Source: Amoebidium appalachense
Lineage: Eukaryota; Ichthyosporea
Direction of reading: 5' to 3'
NCBI GenBank assembly: GCA_963693365.1
Contig: CAVNZM010000019.1
Coordinates: 62,001 to 126,000, forward strand
DNA length: 64,000 nucleotides
Every line of letters begins with the position of its first letter. The first letter of the stretch is position 1. The notes beneath the pieces are model-generated. The model had not been told where the DNA came from, made no database searches, and saw nothing but the letters and a program-made list of their open reading frames with translations. The position numbers were made by a program, and so were the translations under genes. Below, piece after piece: positions 1 to 10,328 of this stretch.

Positions 1-747
<747 letters not shown>

Positions 748-981
748 CAGCACATTCTCCCTTATTGTCCAACCCATTGGCGCATGCACATGCTCTTTGA
801 CCGGGTGTTCCAGTTAAATCTACACAAACTTGTGTGGTTGGATCGCACGTGTTGGTGCCGGTTTGGCAGGCGTTTGCAAACAGGGGATTAAGAGCGCATG
901 TGTCGTTGGTGTCGGTGGTTGTGTAGTGGCACCCACAACCACGGCCCAACCCATGGTCCACCCATGGAATGTCACACTGAT
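748..981 (-). CDS. EGF-like cysteine-rich exon of a WSC-domain protein
   Basis: Minus-strand exon of 234 bp (78 codons) bounded by an acceptor (CCCTTGCAG before 981) and a donor (G|GTACGTG after 748). It encodes a cysteine-rich segment with the spacing of an EGF-like module (TCALNPLFANACQTG, then TCDPTTQVCVDL, then ACACANGL). It belongs with the three WSC exons further right on the same strand, the usual make-up of a secreted or membrane-anchored modular protein. The length is a multiple of three, which suits exon shuffling. This is a host gene, not viral. The exact Cys pairing class is unsure. Confidence 0.65.
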
Positions 982-1909
982 CTGCAAGGGAAACGGTCGT
1001 TTAATGGCAAAGTGTTGCTATATGCTTCCAGTGGCAAGCTGCTAGATGAACCGAAAAAAACGGTTTTAAATGATCACTTTACGGCAAAAGCGCTTTACAT
1101 AATGCAACTTTCTTTTCTGAGACTCTCTCTCGCCTATCTCTCGGTCTCCCTCCCCCTACCTCTCCCCCTTCCCCCTCCTTCCTCCCTTTCTCCCTCCCTC
1201 CTCGCCCGTTCCGTCCCCCCCCTCTCCTTCCTTCCCCTTACCTCCCTCCCTCCCCCCTCTCTCCTACCTTCTTCCAACCTCCCTCCCTATCTCCCCCCAT
1301 CCCCCCCCCCCCCACCCACCCACCCTCCCGGATTCCTCCCTTCCTCCCTCCGGACCTTCTTTTCCTCCCTCCCCCCCTGCGCCCCTCTCCCGCCCCCTCC
1401 CTTCCTGCCTCCCTTCCTCCCTCCCTCCCTCCCTTCCTCCCTCCCTCCCTCCCCGTCTCTCCATTTTCGCATTTCCTCAAACCACAATAAAGCAAATGCA
1501 CAGATAACTTATATGTTCAAGTCTTTCTTTTTCACTTTCTTTTCCTTCTTCCTATTTTCTTTCTCTCACTCCTTTTCTTTTTTTTTTTTCCCCCGGGGAA
1601 GGGGGGAGGGTGGGGGGGGGGGATTTTGCAAACACAAATTGGAGCCGTAAGTGTGTGCCGAACCCAAGTGAAGTTCATTGAAGTTAAAGAGGAAATGAAA
1701 GAGGAAGATGTGAGGTATTTGAAGTTCAACATGAAGGGATGCCATTTTCTTTCTTTGGCGCCAGGCAGGGGGAGGGAAGGGAAAGGGGAGAGAGGTGGGG
1801 GGGAAGAAGAGAAAGAGATTTTTTCAAACAAAAAAAATTGTCGGTGCAAAAAGCGGTTTCCATTGCCGTTTCCGTGAGAGGTATTGTAGGTCAAATTGGG
1901 TTTACTCAC
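982..1909. other. Probable intron, CT-rich low complexity
   Basis: No gene on either strand. Bases 1121-1460 are an almost pure pyrimidine stretch on the plus strand (tandem CCTT/CCCT variants), followed by T, C and G runs near 1577-1622. It is flanked by exons of the same minus-strand gene, so it is intronic. Confidence 0.75.
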
Positions 1910-2209
1910 CATCGGGTGACTGTCTTGTGAGCAGGTACACACTATTTCTCCATACCCCGCCGCAGATTTTTGTTGAGTTTCCCCTGCACGCCATGTTGCA
2001 TCCCGTCTGGTCGCCCTGACCATACCTCCCAACTGTCGCACCGCAGTAGCATAACGACCCATATTGCAGGCCGTAATATCGAGCATTATCGTCCAGGGAG
2101 CAAAAATCACGGCACTGTTCGGCTGTGTTGGCTGACAGCATTTTCCATGTGCTGTTGAGGTCATGCACAACTTGGTCTGCATAGCATCCTTTGTAATACT
2201 TGAACGGGG
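1910..2209 (-). CDS. WSC domain exon (third of three, gene order)
   Basis: Exon of exactly 300 bp with acceptor (TTACCGCAG before 2209) and donor (G|GTGAGTA after 1910). The translation starts near FKYYKGCYADQ and carries the WSC pattern: an opening GCYAD, a central QCRDFC, then YGSLCYCGA, a CNMAC pair and a closing ICGG. WSC domains are carbohydrate-binding extracellular modules found in fungal wall sensors, Kremen and many invertebrate proteins. It shares strand and phase with the exons at 3753-4040 and 4630-4938. Confidence 0.88.
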
Positions 2210-2457
2210 CTGCGGTAATCGCGATGTGTTACAGTGTGAGAACAACGTTGTGATCAGTAATGCTCGTGTTTGCATTAAGAAAAAAGCATTGTAGCAACAT
2301 GCTATGCGGACGAGTTTCAGAATGTATACATAACCTGACAACCATCTTCAGCTACCAACCACCAAGTATTGGATATCGATCGGATGGGGGTGATCGAACT
2401 GGAGGGGGGAATGGAGAGGGGGAGGAGGGGGGGAAGAGAAAAAGAGAAAAAAAAGGG

Positions 2458-2500
<43 letters not shown>

Positions 2501-3015
2501 ACAGGGAAGGGGAGAAAAGTGGTATGTATGCAAATGTCCATGGTAGCCGTTTCCTGCTAGTGTGATCAACGGCACTTTCACGATGGAATATATAATCGAC
2601 TAGCAGACTAAACAAAAAAGAGAAAGAAAAAAGAGATGATAAATTTTTTACTGTACCTCTTCAATCTTAGTCTAATCTCTCTCTCTCCCCCCTCTCTCCC
2701 CTCCCCCCCCCCCCCCCCCCTCCGCCCCTCCCCCCTCCCCCCTCCCCCACATCAACCCCCCCCTTTGGGGATGCCACCTCAACAATTAAAAAAAATGGAA
2801 TTTCACATGTAAAGTGCCTGTACCGTAGTAGCATTGCTGTGCATGTGAAATGAAAGCACCAGCAAGCCGCTCTCTCTTTCCCTCCTTCCTCTCTCTCTCA
2901 CAGCATCATCCTCTGAGTCCGACAAAATCCTGCATTCTCTCTTCCTCCTCCCCCCAGTCCCCCTTTCCTCTCCCCATCCGCTACTCTCCCTCCCCCTTTC
3001 CCTCCCCTCACCCCC

Positions 3016-3063
<48 letters not shown>

Positions 3064-3590
3064 AAAAAAAAAAAAAAAAAACACCCACGTGCATGCACAC
3101 ATGCACACACACGAGAGAGAAGAGAGAGAGAGAGAGAGAGGGGGAGAGAGAGAGAGAGACCCGCCTAGCGCTCATGCAAAGTAAGCACATACAGGCATGA
3201 ATGCAAACAGGCTTTTGCCTATGAGCAGACAGGTGAAACCAAAAAAATGATGTTCACTGCACTCTGGTCGGCATAAAGCCAACAAAAGATTGCGCAAACT
3301 TTGGGACACGCACATTTCTTTAACACACAACACACAACACACAACAACACACAACACACATACAACAACACACAACAACACACACACACACAACAACACA
3401 CACACACACACACAACAACACACACACACACACAACAACACACAACAACACACACACACACACACAAAAACACACAACAACACACAACAACACAAAACAA
3501 CACACAACAACACACACACACAACAACACACACAACAACACACACAACAACACACACAACAACACACAACAACACACAACAACACACAAC

Positions 3591-3629
<39 letters not shown>

Positions 3630-3752
3630 TGCAACACACCTGTGCGCACGTGCATGCACATGATGCCCCTGGTCTGAGACCCCAAACAAAATGACATATT
3701 GGTACACAAATACGACATGAATCAAAGCACACAGCACACTATGGACACCTAC
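2210..3752. repeat. Intron with homopolymer runs, GA and ACA/CA repeats
   Basis: No gene. It contains a 39-G run (2461-2499), a C run near 2703-2720, a C run directly followed by an A run (about 3020-3080), a (GA)n tract (about 3112-3160) and a long mixed ACA/CA repeat (about 3321-3627). The predicted peptides of Cys-Val or Gln-His-Thr are artefacts of these repeats. Confidence 0.85.
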
Positions 3753-4040
3753 CGTCATTTCGGGGATGGTTGATCACGTGGACACTCATTGAATAAATAC
3801 CACCGCAAATTTCGCTCGAGTTTCTACCACACGTCAACGTACAGGCCGTGGCATTACCCAGTCGGGTAAAGTCACCGTTCCCGCAGAAACACAGGTTTGC
3901 CGCCTCGGTGGCGAAATACTTGTAGCCTGCCTCCCTGCACTTGGTGTAGCACACATCGTTGCTCATGAGCCCGCCAAAATATTCGGGAAGAACATGCAAA
4001 CCGTCATCCTTGTAGCAGCCCAGGAAGGAATAGGCTGGGG
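3753..4040 (-). CDS. WSC domain exon (second of three)
   Basis: Exon of 288 bp with acceptor (ACCAAAAG before 4040) and donor (G|GTAGGTG after 3753). It encodes one complete WSC domain: an opening LGCYKDD, then CYTKCREAGYKYFATE, LCFCGNG, a Cys-x3-Cys pair and ICGG. A second gene start inside it (ATG about 3999) is not needed, because the reading frame runs through from the acceptor. The neighbouring WSC exons on the same strand show that this is one multi-WSC protein. Confidence 0.9.
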
Positions 4041-4134
4041 CTTTTGGTGTGGATAGAAATAAGTTAATTTACCCACACTAGGCAAGCGAAAACCGTCTGC
4101 CTAGTGTTTGCATATGGTGCGTGCCTTAAACGTG

Positions 4135-4166
<32 letters not shown>

Positions 4167-4565
4167 CCCCCAGTGGCAGACCCAGCCTATCTGTTTGTTG
4201 GTGTAACTTATGCTGCAGGGGATTGTCGACGATCGAATTGCGTGGTTGATTTTTCAGATAGACTAAGTTGACAATGGGCATTTGCGTGCAAAGTGCCTGT
4301 CACGATGCGTGCTTGCGTGCGCGCCCGTGTGTCTGGTGGTGGGCGGTTCCAGGGGGGGGGGGAGGGAGTTTGAATGCGGAACACGGTACGAAGTACACAA
4401 ACACGATTCAGGGATTCAACATCAGCAATGCGCACAGTATGCGTCATAAGCAGAGCCCATCCTTAGGGAAGACCCGATTCACCAATTGCCGGGGGGGGGG
4501 GGGGGGGGCACTTTCTTCCTTTCTTTCTTTCTCTCTTTCCTTTTTCTTTCTTTCTTTTTTTTTTG

Positions 4566-4611
<46 letters not shown>

Positions 4612-4629
4612 GATCTGTGCGAAACTTAC
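4041..4629. other. Probable intron with T-run and 41-G run
   Basis: No gene. It holds a poly-T tract (about 4139-4166) and G runs at about 4491-4508 and 4569-4609. It lies between two exons of the WSC gene. Confidence 0.75.
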
Positions 4630-4938
4630 GTCTTGGGGCCTGCTTCAGAATTCGATAGGCGCTCAGGGCAAGCAAACCACCGCAGGTCTGACGGTTGTTT
4701 GCGTAGCAAGGAACATTGCAGTTGCTGGCATTTCCATACCTCCTCCAATCCTCCCCGTTGGCGCAGTAACACTCACCGTAATATTCCGTCGCGAAATAAT
4801 CTCGACCGTTTTGACTGCATCTTTGGTAACAATTCTCGATGGAATTTTTACCACCCAGGTAGTGGTATTCCGGGAAAGCGTGTTTCCAGTTGTCTTTGAA
4901 GCATCCAACATATTCGAAGTTTCCTTCGGGGCTGTTAA
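4630..4938 (-). CDS. WSC domain exon (first of three seen)
   Basis: Exon of 309 bp with acceptor (CACCTGCAG before 4938) and donor (GAC|GTAAGT after 4630). It encodes a full WSC domain: EYVGCFKDN, then NCYQRCSQNGRDYFATE, CYCANGEDW, a Cys-x3-Cys pair and TCGG. This is the 5'-most exon of the gene visible; the signal peptide and start codon lie elsewhere. Phases agree with the other WSC exons. Confidence 0.9.
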
Positions 4939-6392
4939 CTGCAGGTGGTTACGGTGGATAAGTGTTACCGTCTCAGTTTGACTTCAAAGTTGGTCCCCTC
5001 CCCTTTCAGTCCCCGCTTTACCCGCCCTTCTCCCCCCCTCCCCCCCCAAAAAAAAAAAGAAAAAAAAAAAAGAAAAAAAAAGTTTTGAAAATCCCCCCCT
5101 CCCCCCTCCCCCTACCCCCACACCTCTTCAGTCTTCAGAGTATGAGAGTACCATGGGATAACAGTTGCTCCAGCAGTGTGGTTGTGAAGGGGTGGAGGGA
5201 AGAGGGAAGTGAAGGGGGGGAACAGGCGGAGTGGGGGGGCAATTTGGTGAACGATGAAATTTGAAGGGGGCTAAGTTTAGCTTCGAGATTGGTGATCATG
5301 GTAAGCTTAAGCAGGCTGCAGACCCCTTGCGTCCACGCAAGGCGTTTAGGTAGTGGTTTCGGTGTGATAGTGGTTGAAGCACGTGGCCCAGGGGATGGGG
5401 GGGAAAAGGGGGAGGAGGGGAAGGAGAGGGGTGGTTTGGGTATTGGTGGAGGGGAGGAGGCGGGGGGGGGGGGGGGGGGGGGGGGTACAGAGAAGACTGT
5501 GTTTATGAATTATAGCGAGCAAACGTAGGGGCCTAGGGGTGATGTGGGTAGCAGCTTGCATGGGTTCATAATTGGTGACCGAGAGGAGAGGCCGGGGATT
5601 CTTGCGGGGGAGGGAGAGAGGGGGGGGGGGGGGGGGGGGGAGGCGCAAGCAGCTTGGACGATGTTAAGGCTCTGATGCTGTGACAGGCGGATAAAATCAA
5701 CGTTTGATTTAAATTGCATTATGCTTACCAATCTTATCAAACATATATATACCAAAGCTCAGATCAAATTATCATAAATCAGTTTGGCAACATAACTTTT
5801 CTTAAACCAACCACCGCATCTCCCATTTTAGCGTCTGGGTGGAGAGCAGCCACGAACCACATTTCTCAGAGAGGCTAACCAATCATCGAATTGTGGCAAA
5901 TTGCCCAACGTCGACATGGCTGCGTGGCAGCCGCACTTATGCTTGCAGCTCACCCAAGCGCACAAAAATCCTCAAGCACTTATGAAACTACCTAGTATAT
6001 TATTATATTGTTCTGGCGTGAACCGTCATGATACCGCTCCTCTGTTTCTGGATTTGTGATATAGCACCTTGTTTCCGCGCCAAATCCTGGGCGCCAAAAT
6101 GGCTGCGTGATAAAGAGGCCCAGATGACGTCACCGATGTTGCTCGCGGCCCGGAGTGGCCCCAGACGCCAAAATGGGAGATGCGGTGGTTGGTTTAACAG
6201 AATAGGCCCTACTAGTAGAATCACGTTTGATAGCTAGTTTGAAACTGAATGATGTGGTGCACAACCTGACTAGCACTGTGGTGGTGAAACGTATCAATAA
6301 GGTACGAAGTGTTAAACGATTCCATGGGATGGCAACCCATGGAATCGTTTAAGTGCCAAAGTTTGAGAGCTTTCGGATTCGGAGTTATGCCG

Positions 6393-6442
<50 letters not shown>

Positions 6443-8338
6443 TAAAGCAGTACTGTGTGACTACCACTGACAGTGAACATGATGAAGTGGGTGCTTGCGA
6501 TTACCACTGAGCCCGAGAGTCACTACTGCCGTACAGTACTATGCGCTCACGACGTGCAGAAAAAACCAGACAATTACTGTGCTCTGCTATGAGTCGTGTT
6601 TTCAGATGTCACTCTCAAGGTGATGTAGATTGTGAAATCACGCACAATCTAGAAGTTCAGAAACTCGTCGAACTCAACTCTCGAGAATATACCTCTTTAA
6701 AGCCAAGCAGCCATCACAACTACTAATGCTATGATGCATGCATCATGCCATGCAATGCCACGAAGAGAAATTTAATCATCGCTTGTGAAGGTACCGAAAA
6801 ACGTCTTTCACATGCTTGGCTCTGAGTGCGCATCGATTGTGCAGTGCAGCTTTTGAAAAACTGCAGAGGGATTCAACGTTAAGACACAAAGATGCATGTA
6901 GTTCAGCAGGGTTGTGTGGTTACATACCAGAGAGTGCTCGCGTCGCCGTTCCAAGTTGTGCGACCACCAACAGAAGGAAGAGACTAAACCACATCGCTGG
7001 TGTGTTCCCAGAACACAAAGGTGAACTCGAAGGTCGTTGGCGCGCCATCCTCACGTGACGTGGGCCAACTTTGGCAGACAGTAACATTAAATGGGCGCTA
7101 ACGCCGTACTGTGAAAGTCACTGCGCACGACTGCAGTGTGTGCTCTCTTGGCAGGACTTTCCCACAAATATACCTTCCTCGATACTATAGTAGCACTGAT
7201 CACCAGTCTGTATACACCAACGAGTGAGGCGAAGCTCGCCCGATATTGCGACTCGATCATTCGTCACTCGGATCACGGTGCCACGAACGGGCAACGCTGC
7301 TGGTGTCAAATTCGTCACTCGGATCACGGTACCACGGAACGTGAGCTCGACTCAAGCTCTTTGGGTAACGCTGCTGCGCGGTGTCAAATTGTGTGGACGT
7401 GTAATACTAGTAGAAGAAGAGAGAAGTGCCTTGGTACCTTTGTAACTAACTTTTGGTAAAAAAAATGCATTGGCTATTTAACAAAAGACTTGCCCGGCCT
7501 GCCATTTTCATCGATAAGACAATAGTATCAATTTATCGTTGGCATGTGCCACCAATATTTCAGATATTGTATTCGATGTCAAGCCTTCGATTGGATACAG
7601 GGATCAATGCCTAGCTAGTATTGGCTGTATTGCGTGTGAGTTTGTTTCCTCCCGATATTATATCTATTTTGTGTAAATATTTAGGTATAATCTGTTTCTA
7701 TGACTCACGCTGCCGTTGCAATGCGCAAGAGATGTCTCACCGATCTTCGCAAAATCCTACTGGGCCCGCATGGAAATATTTTTTTATTGAGTATCCCCCA
7801 AAACTTCCTACTGTGGGGCGAGCCGTATGTGTGCAACCATGCTCCCGGGAAAATGTGTGTGTAACAGTATTTAACTAGTAACTACGGAAAATGAAGCTCC
7901 GTTATACCAGAATACCCCTTTTTAGAGTAAATATATATTGATTTTTACTATATGTAGGACCACATGCATGCAGTCCTATGCCTGTAACGGAATTTTGCGT
8001 GGCCTAATTCTCGAAACTGGAAAATCGGAAATCCGCTGTTACACAGTGTATGTACTTTCCGTCGAATAAATCCAGTCAAAAGAAGATGATTATGGCTTGG
8101 CGGTGTAATCGGTTTCTGGTGTCTCCTGCTCGTATGTGTAATATGTGTGGGGGGCGGTTTACTCGCGGCTGCATATCTATCAATAAATGCAACCTGTTAG
8201 CTAAACTAATGTATTAGAACCGGAGGTTATTGGCGGTTTTATTCTCTTTTCTTCCTCTCTTCCTCAATATATCCGTTTTAAGATGACTATCCTAGATCAC
8301 CTTGTTAATGCTACCACCTACTGAGGCGGTGTCTCCTT

Positions 8339-8374
<36 letters not shown>

Positions 8375-8771
8375 AACCGCCTGAGTAGATGTTAAAACGT
8401 CGCACGTGCGGCAACACGTCAGTACGTGTTAGTTATTAATGCTGCACAGTATGATATTGTGATCTGGTGCCTTAACTTTCTTTCGGAGCTACCGATGCTA
8501 GCCTCTGCTTACCCATAATATGTAATAAGGGTGTCATATACTACGATGGCGCTCATTGTTGCCTAGCATGTACATATGTCACTGGCTGCATTTGATTGGC
8601 TGCATTGGAAAACGCAGTAGGCCGTCGAATGTGGCTGGGCCTCTGGCAGTGTCCACGCAATAAAAAGTGTGTAAACCCCAGTCAAAAGAAAAAAAAATAC
8701 ACATATACGACTCGCCCCACACACATGAGTGTTGGGGGATCCAATATGATAAAAAATGCATATGACATGTG
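4939..8771. other. Non-coding host DNA, no gene recognised
   Basis: I found no convincing coding exon in 3.8 kb. The sequence holds G runs (about 5462-5485 and 5621-5640), a perfect short inverted repeat at 6312-6352, a (TA)n tract at about 6394-6434, an imperfect 51-bp-offset repeat at about 7261-7330 and a T run near 8341-8370. GC content is lower than in the region right of the N gap. It may be intron or intergenic DNA. Confidence 0.7.
6312..6352. repeat. Perfect 17-bp inverted repeat with 7-base loop
   Basis: Arms 6312-6328 and 6336-6352 are exact reverse complements (TTAAACGATTCCATGGG) around the loop ATGGCAA. It lies 40 bp left of a TA microsatellite. It could be the end of a small MITE-like element or a chance hairpin. 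Confidence 0.85.
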
Positions 8772-9271
8772 NNNNNNNNNNNNNNNNNNNNNNNNNNNNN
8801 NNNNNNNNNNNNNNNNNNNNNNNNNNNNNNNNNNNNNNNNNNNNNNNNNNNNNNNNNNNNNNNNNNNNNNNNNNNNNNNNNNNNNNNNNNNNNNNNNNNN
8901 NNNNNNNNNNNNNNNNNNNNNNNNNNNNNNNNNNNNNNNNNNNNNNNNNNNNNNNNNNNNNNNNNNNNNNNNNNNNNNNNNNNNNNNNNNNNNNNNNNNN
9001 NNNNNNNNNNNNNNNNNNNNNNNNNNNNNNNNNNNNNNNNNNNNNNNNNNNNNNNNNNNNNNNNNNNNNNNNNNNNNNNNNNNNNNNNNNNNNNNNNNNN
9101 NNNNNNNNNNNNNNNNNNNNNNNNNNNNNNNNNNNNNNNNNNNNNNNNNNNNNNNNNNNNNNNNNNNNNNNNNNNNNNNNNNNNNNNNNNNNNNNNNNNN
9201 NNNNNNNNNNNNNNNNNNNNNNNNNNNNNNNNNNNNNNNNNNNNNNNNNNNNNNNNNNNNNNNNNNNNNNN
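8772..9271. other. Assembly gap of exactly 500 N
   Basis: The run of N is exactly 500 bases, a typical placeholder length, so its true size is unknown. It separates host-like DNA from virus-like DNA and truncates the gene at 9272-9909. Whether the two sides are really adjacent depends on the scaffolding evidence. Confidence 0.98.
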
Positions 9272-9909
9272 AGTAATTCGGTCTCGAACAGCTGCATACA
9301 CAGCTTAGCCTCCGACTCGCGCAGAGCCGGCCAGTGTACAGTCGCATCAAAGTACTTGCGTGTCGCACACGACGCCTCCGATGCCGTGCTCGCGAGCCCG
9401 ATGATGGGAATCGCGTACGCTAGGCCGAGCACAAGCACCGAGATGCTCTGCTCCGTCAGGTTGTGGGCATCTCGCACAACAAGGGCTCCTCGTCGATCGT
9501 GCTGTGCAATCCAGTTTAGCAAGGGCAGGTTCTCCGTGTTCAGCAGCTCGCCTACCATGACCACCCACGGAAAAACGCCGACCCGCCGACACACCGAGAA
9601 GACACAGTGCAGCTTGCCGCCACCGGCCGGTCCGTACAGCAGCACCTTCTGGTTTGCAGCCATGTGAGCATGGGTCGTGGTCACCTCCTCGCGGTCCACG
9701 AGCAGTATCTCTTTGAGGTCGGTGCTGGCGCGTGCCAGCCATCCCAGGAGCTTCTGGCGGTCTTCGGGGGCAAGGATCGGCGGGTTTCCCCCACCGAGTG
9801 CTTCGACTTGATTCTTGGCCTGCGCCGGTTTGCCGCGATTCACAACATTTGCCCGCAGATCATGGTTGGCGGCTAGGTATCCCTTCAGCGTCGAGGGTTC
9901 ATACGACAT
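9272..9909 (-). CDS. P-loop/AAA-like ATPase, 3' end lost in the gap
   Basis: At least 212 residues from the ATG at 9909; the C-terminus runs into the N gap. Residues 93-100 form a Walker-A-like GPAGGGKL after a hydrophobic strand (KVLLY). The usual Ser/Thr after the Lys is Leu. A Walker-B-like LVVRDAHN follows near residue 140. The order strand, P-loop, strand, D-A-H is that of AAA+ ATPases. The protein could load or remodel nucleoprotein, but the changed P-loop residue leaves activity open. The start is 22 bp after the upstream coiled-coil gene on the same strand, so they may be co-transcribed. Confidence 0.55.
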
Positions 9910-9931
9910 ACCTGACGCGCGGAAAATACCG

Positions 9932-10321
9932 CTAGCGGGGCGCGTTCCACTGCCACCGTGGCGAGGAGGGCTCCACGGGTGGATGCTGCTGCATGCGGCG
10001 CAGGTCCTCGCCCATGTGCATGACCGTCCAACGCAGCCGCACGATCTCCCGCACAAAGTCGTTGTGGTCGTGCTGCATGTCGGCGAGGTTGTCAATAAGC
10101 TCGCCCACCTTGTCGTACACGGCATGCAGGTCCTTGCGCATGGCGTCGATCTCGCGCACGTACAGCTCAACCAACGATGCCTTGCGGTCGTTCTCGTGCT
10201 CCAGGCGCGCCACGTCCTCCTTCAGCGACCGCACGCGCGCGTACACGTCGTTGCGCATCAGCCGGCCGAGCCCGAGGCCCTCGGAGAGAACCGACTGCCG
10301 CCGCATACATGGGGGCGACAT
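9932..10321 (-). CDS. Coiled-coil protein
   Basis: A 129-residue protein if the ATG at 10321 is used. That start sits 7 bp after the stop of the large surface-protein gene at 10329 and avoids overlap; an upstream start at 10354 would overlap it. From about residue 25 to 110 the sequence is a long heptad-rich helix (RSLKEDVARLEHENDRKA onward), ending in a Pro/Trp-rich tail. No family is recognised. Its place in a run of minus-strand surface-protein genes suggests a virion structural or assembly role. Confidence 0.6.
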   Translation of the reverse strand: MSPPCMRRQSVLSEGLGLGRLMRNDVYARVRSLKEDVARLEHENDRKASLVELYVREIDAMRKDLHAVYDKVGELIDNLADMQHDHNDFVREIVRLRWTVMHMGEDLRRMQQHPPVEPSSPRWQWNAPR

Positions 10322-10328
10322 TTTGTCC

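Noticed and set aside
748-4938. WSC exons as part of the virus-like element
   Set aside because: Exon-intron structure, lower GC and position left of the gap point to a host gene.
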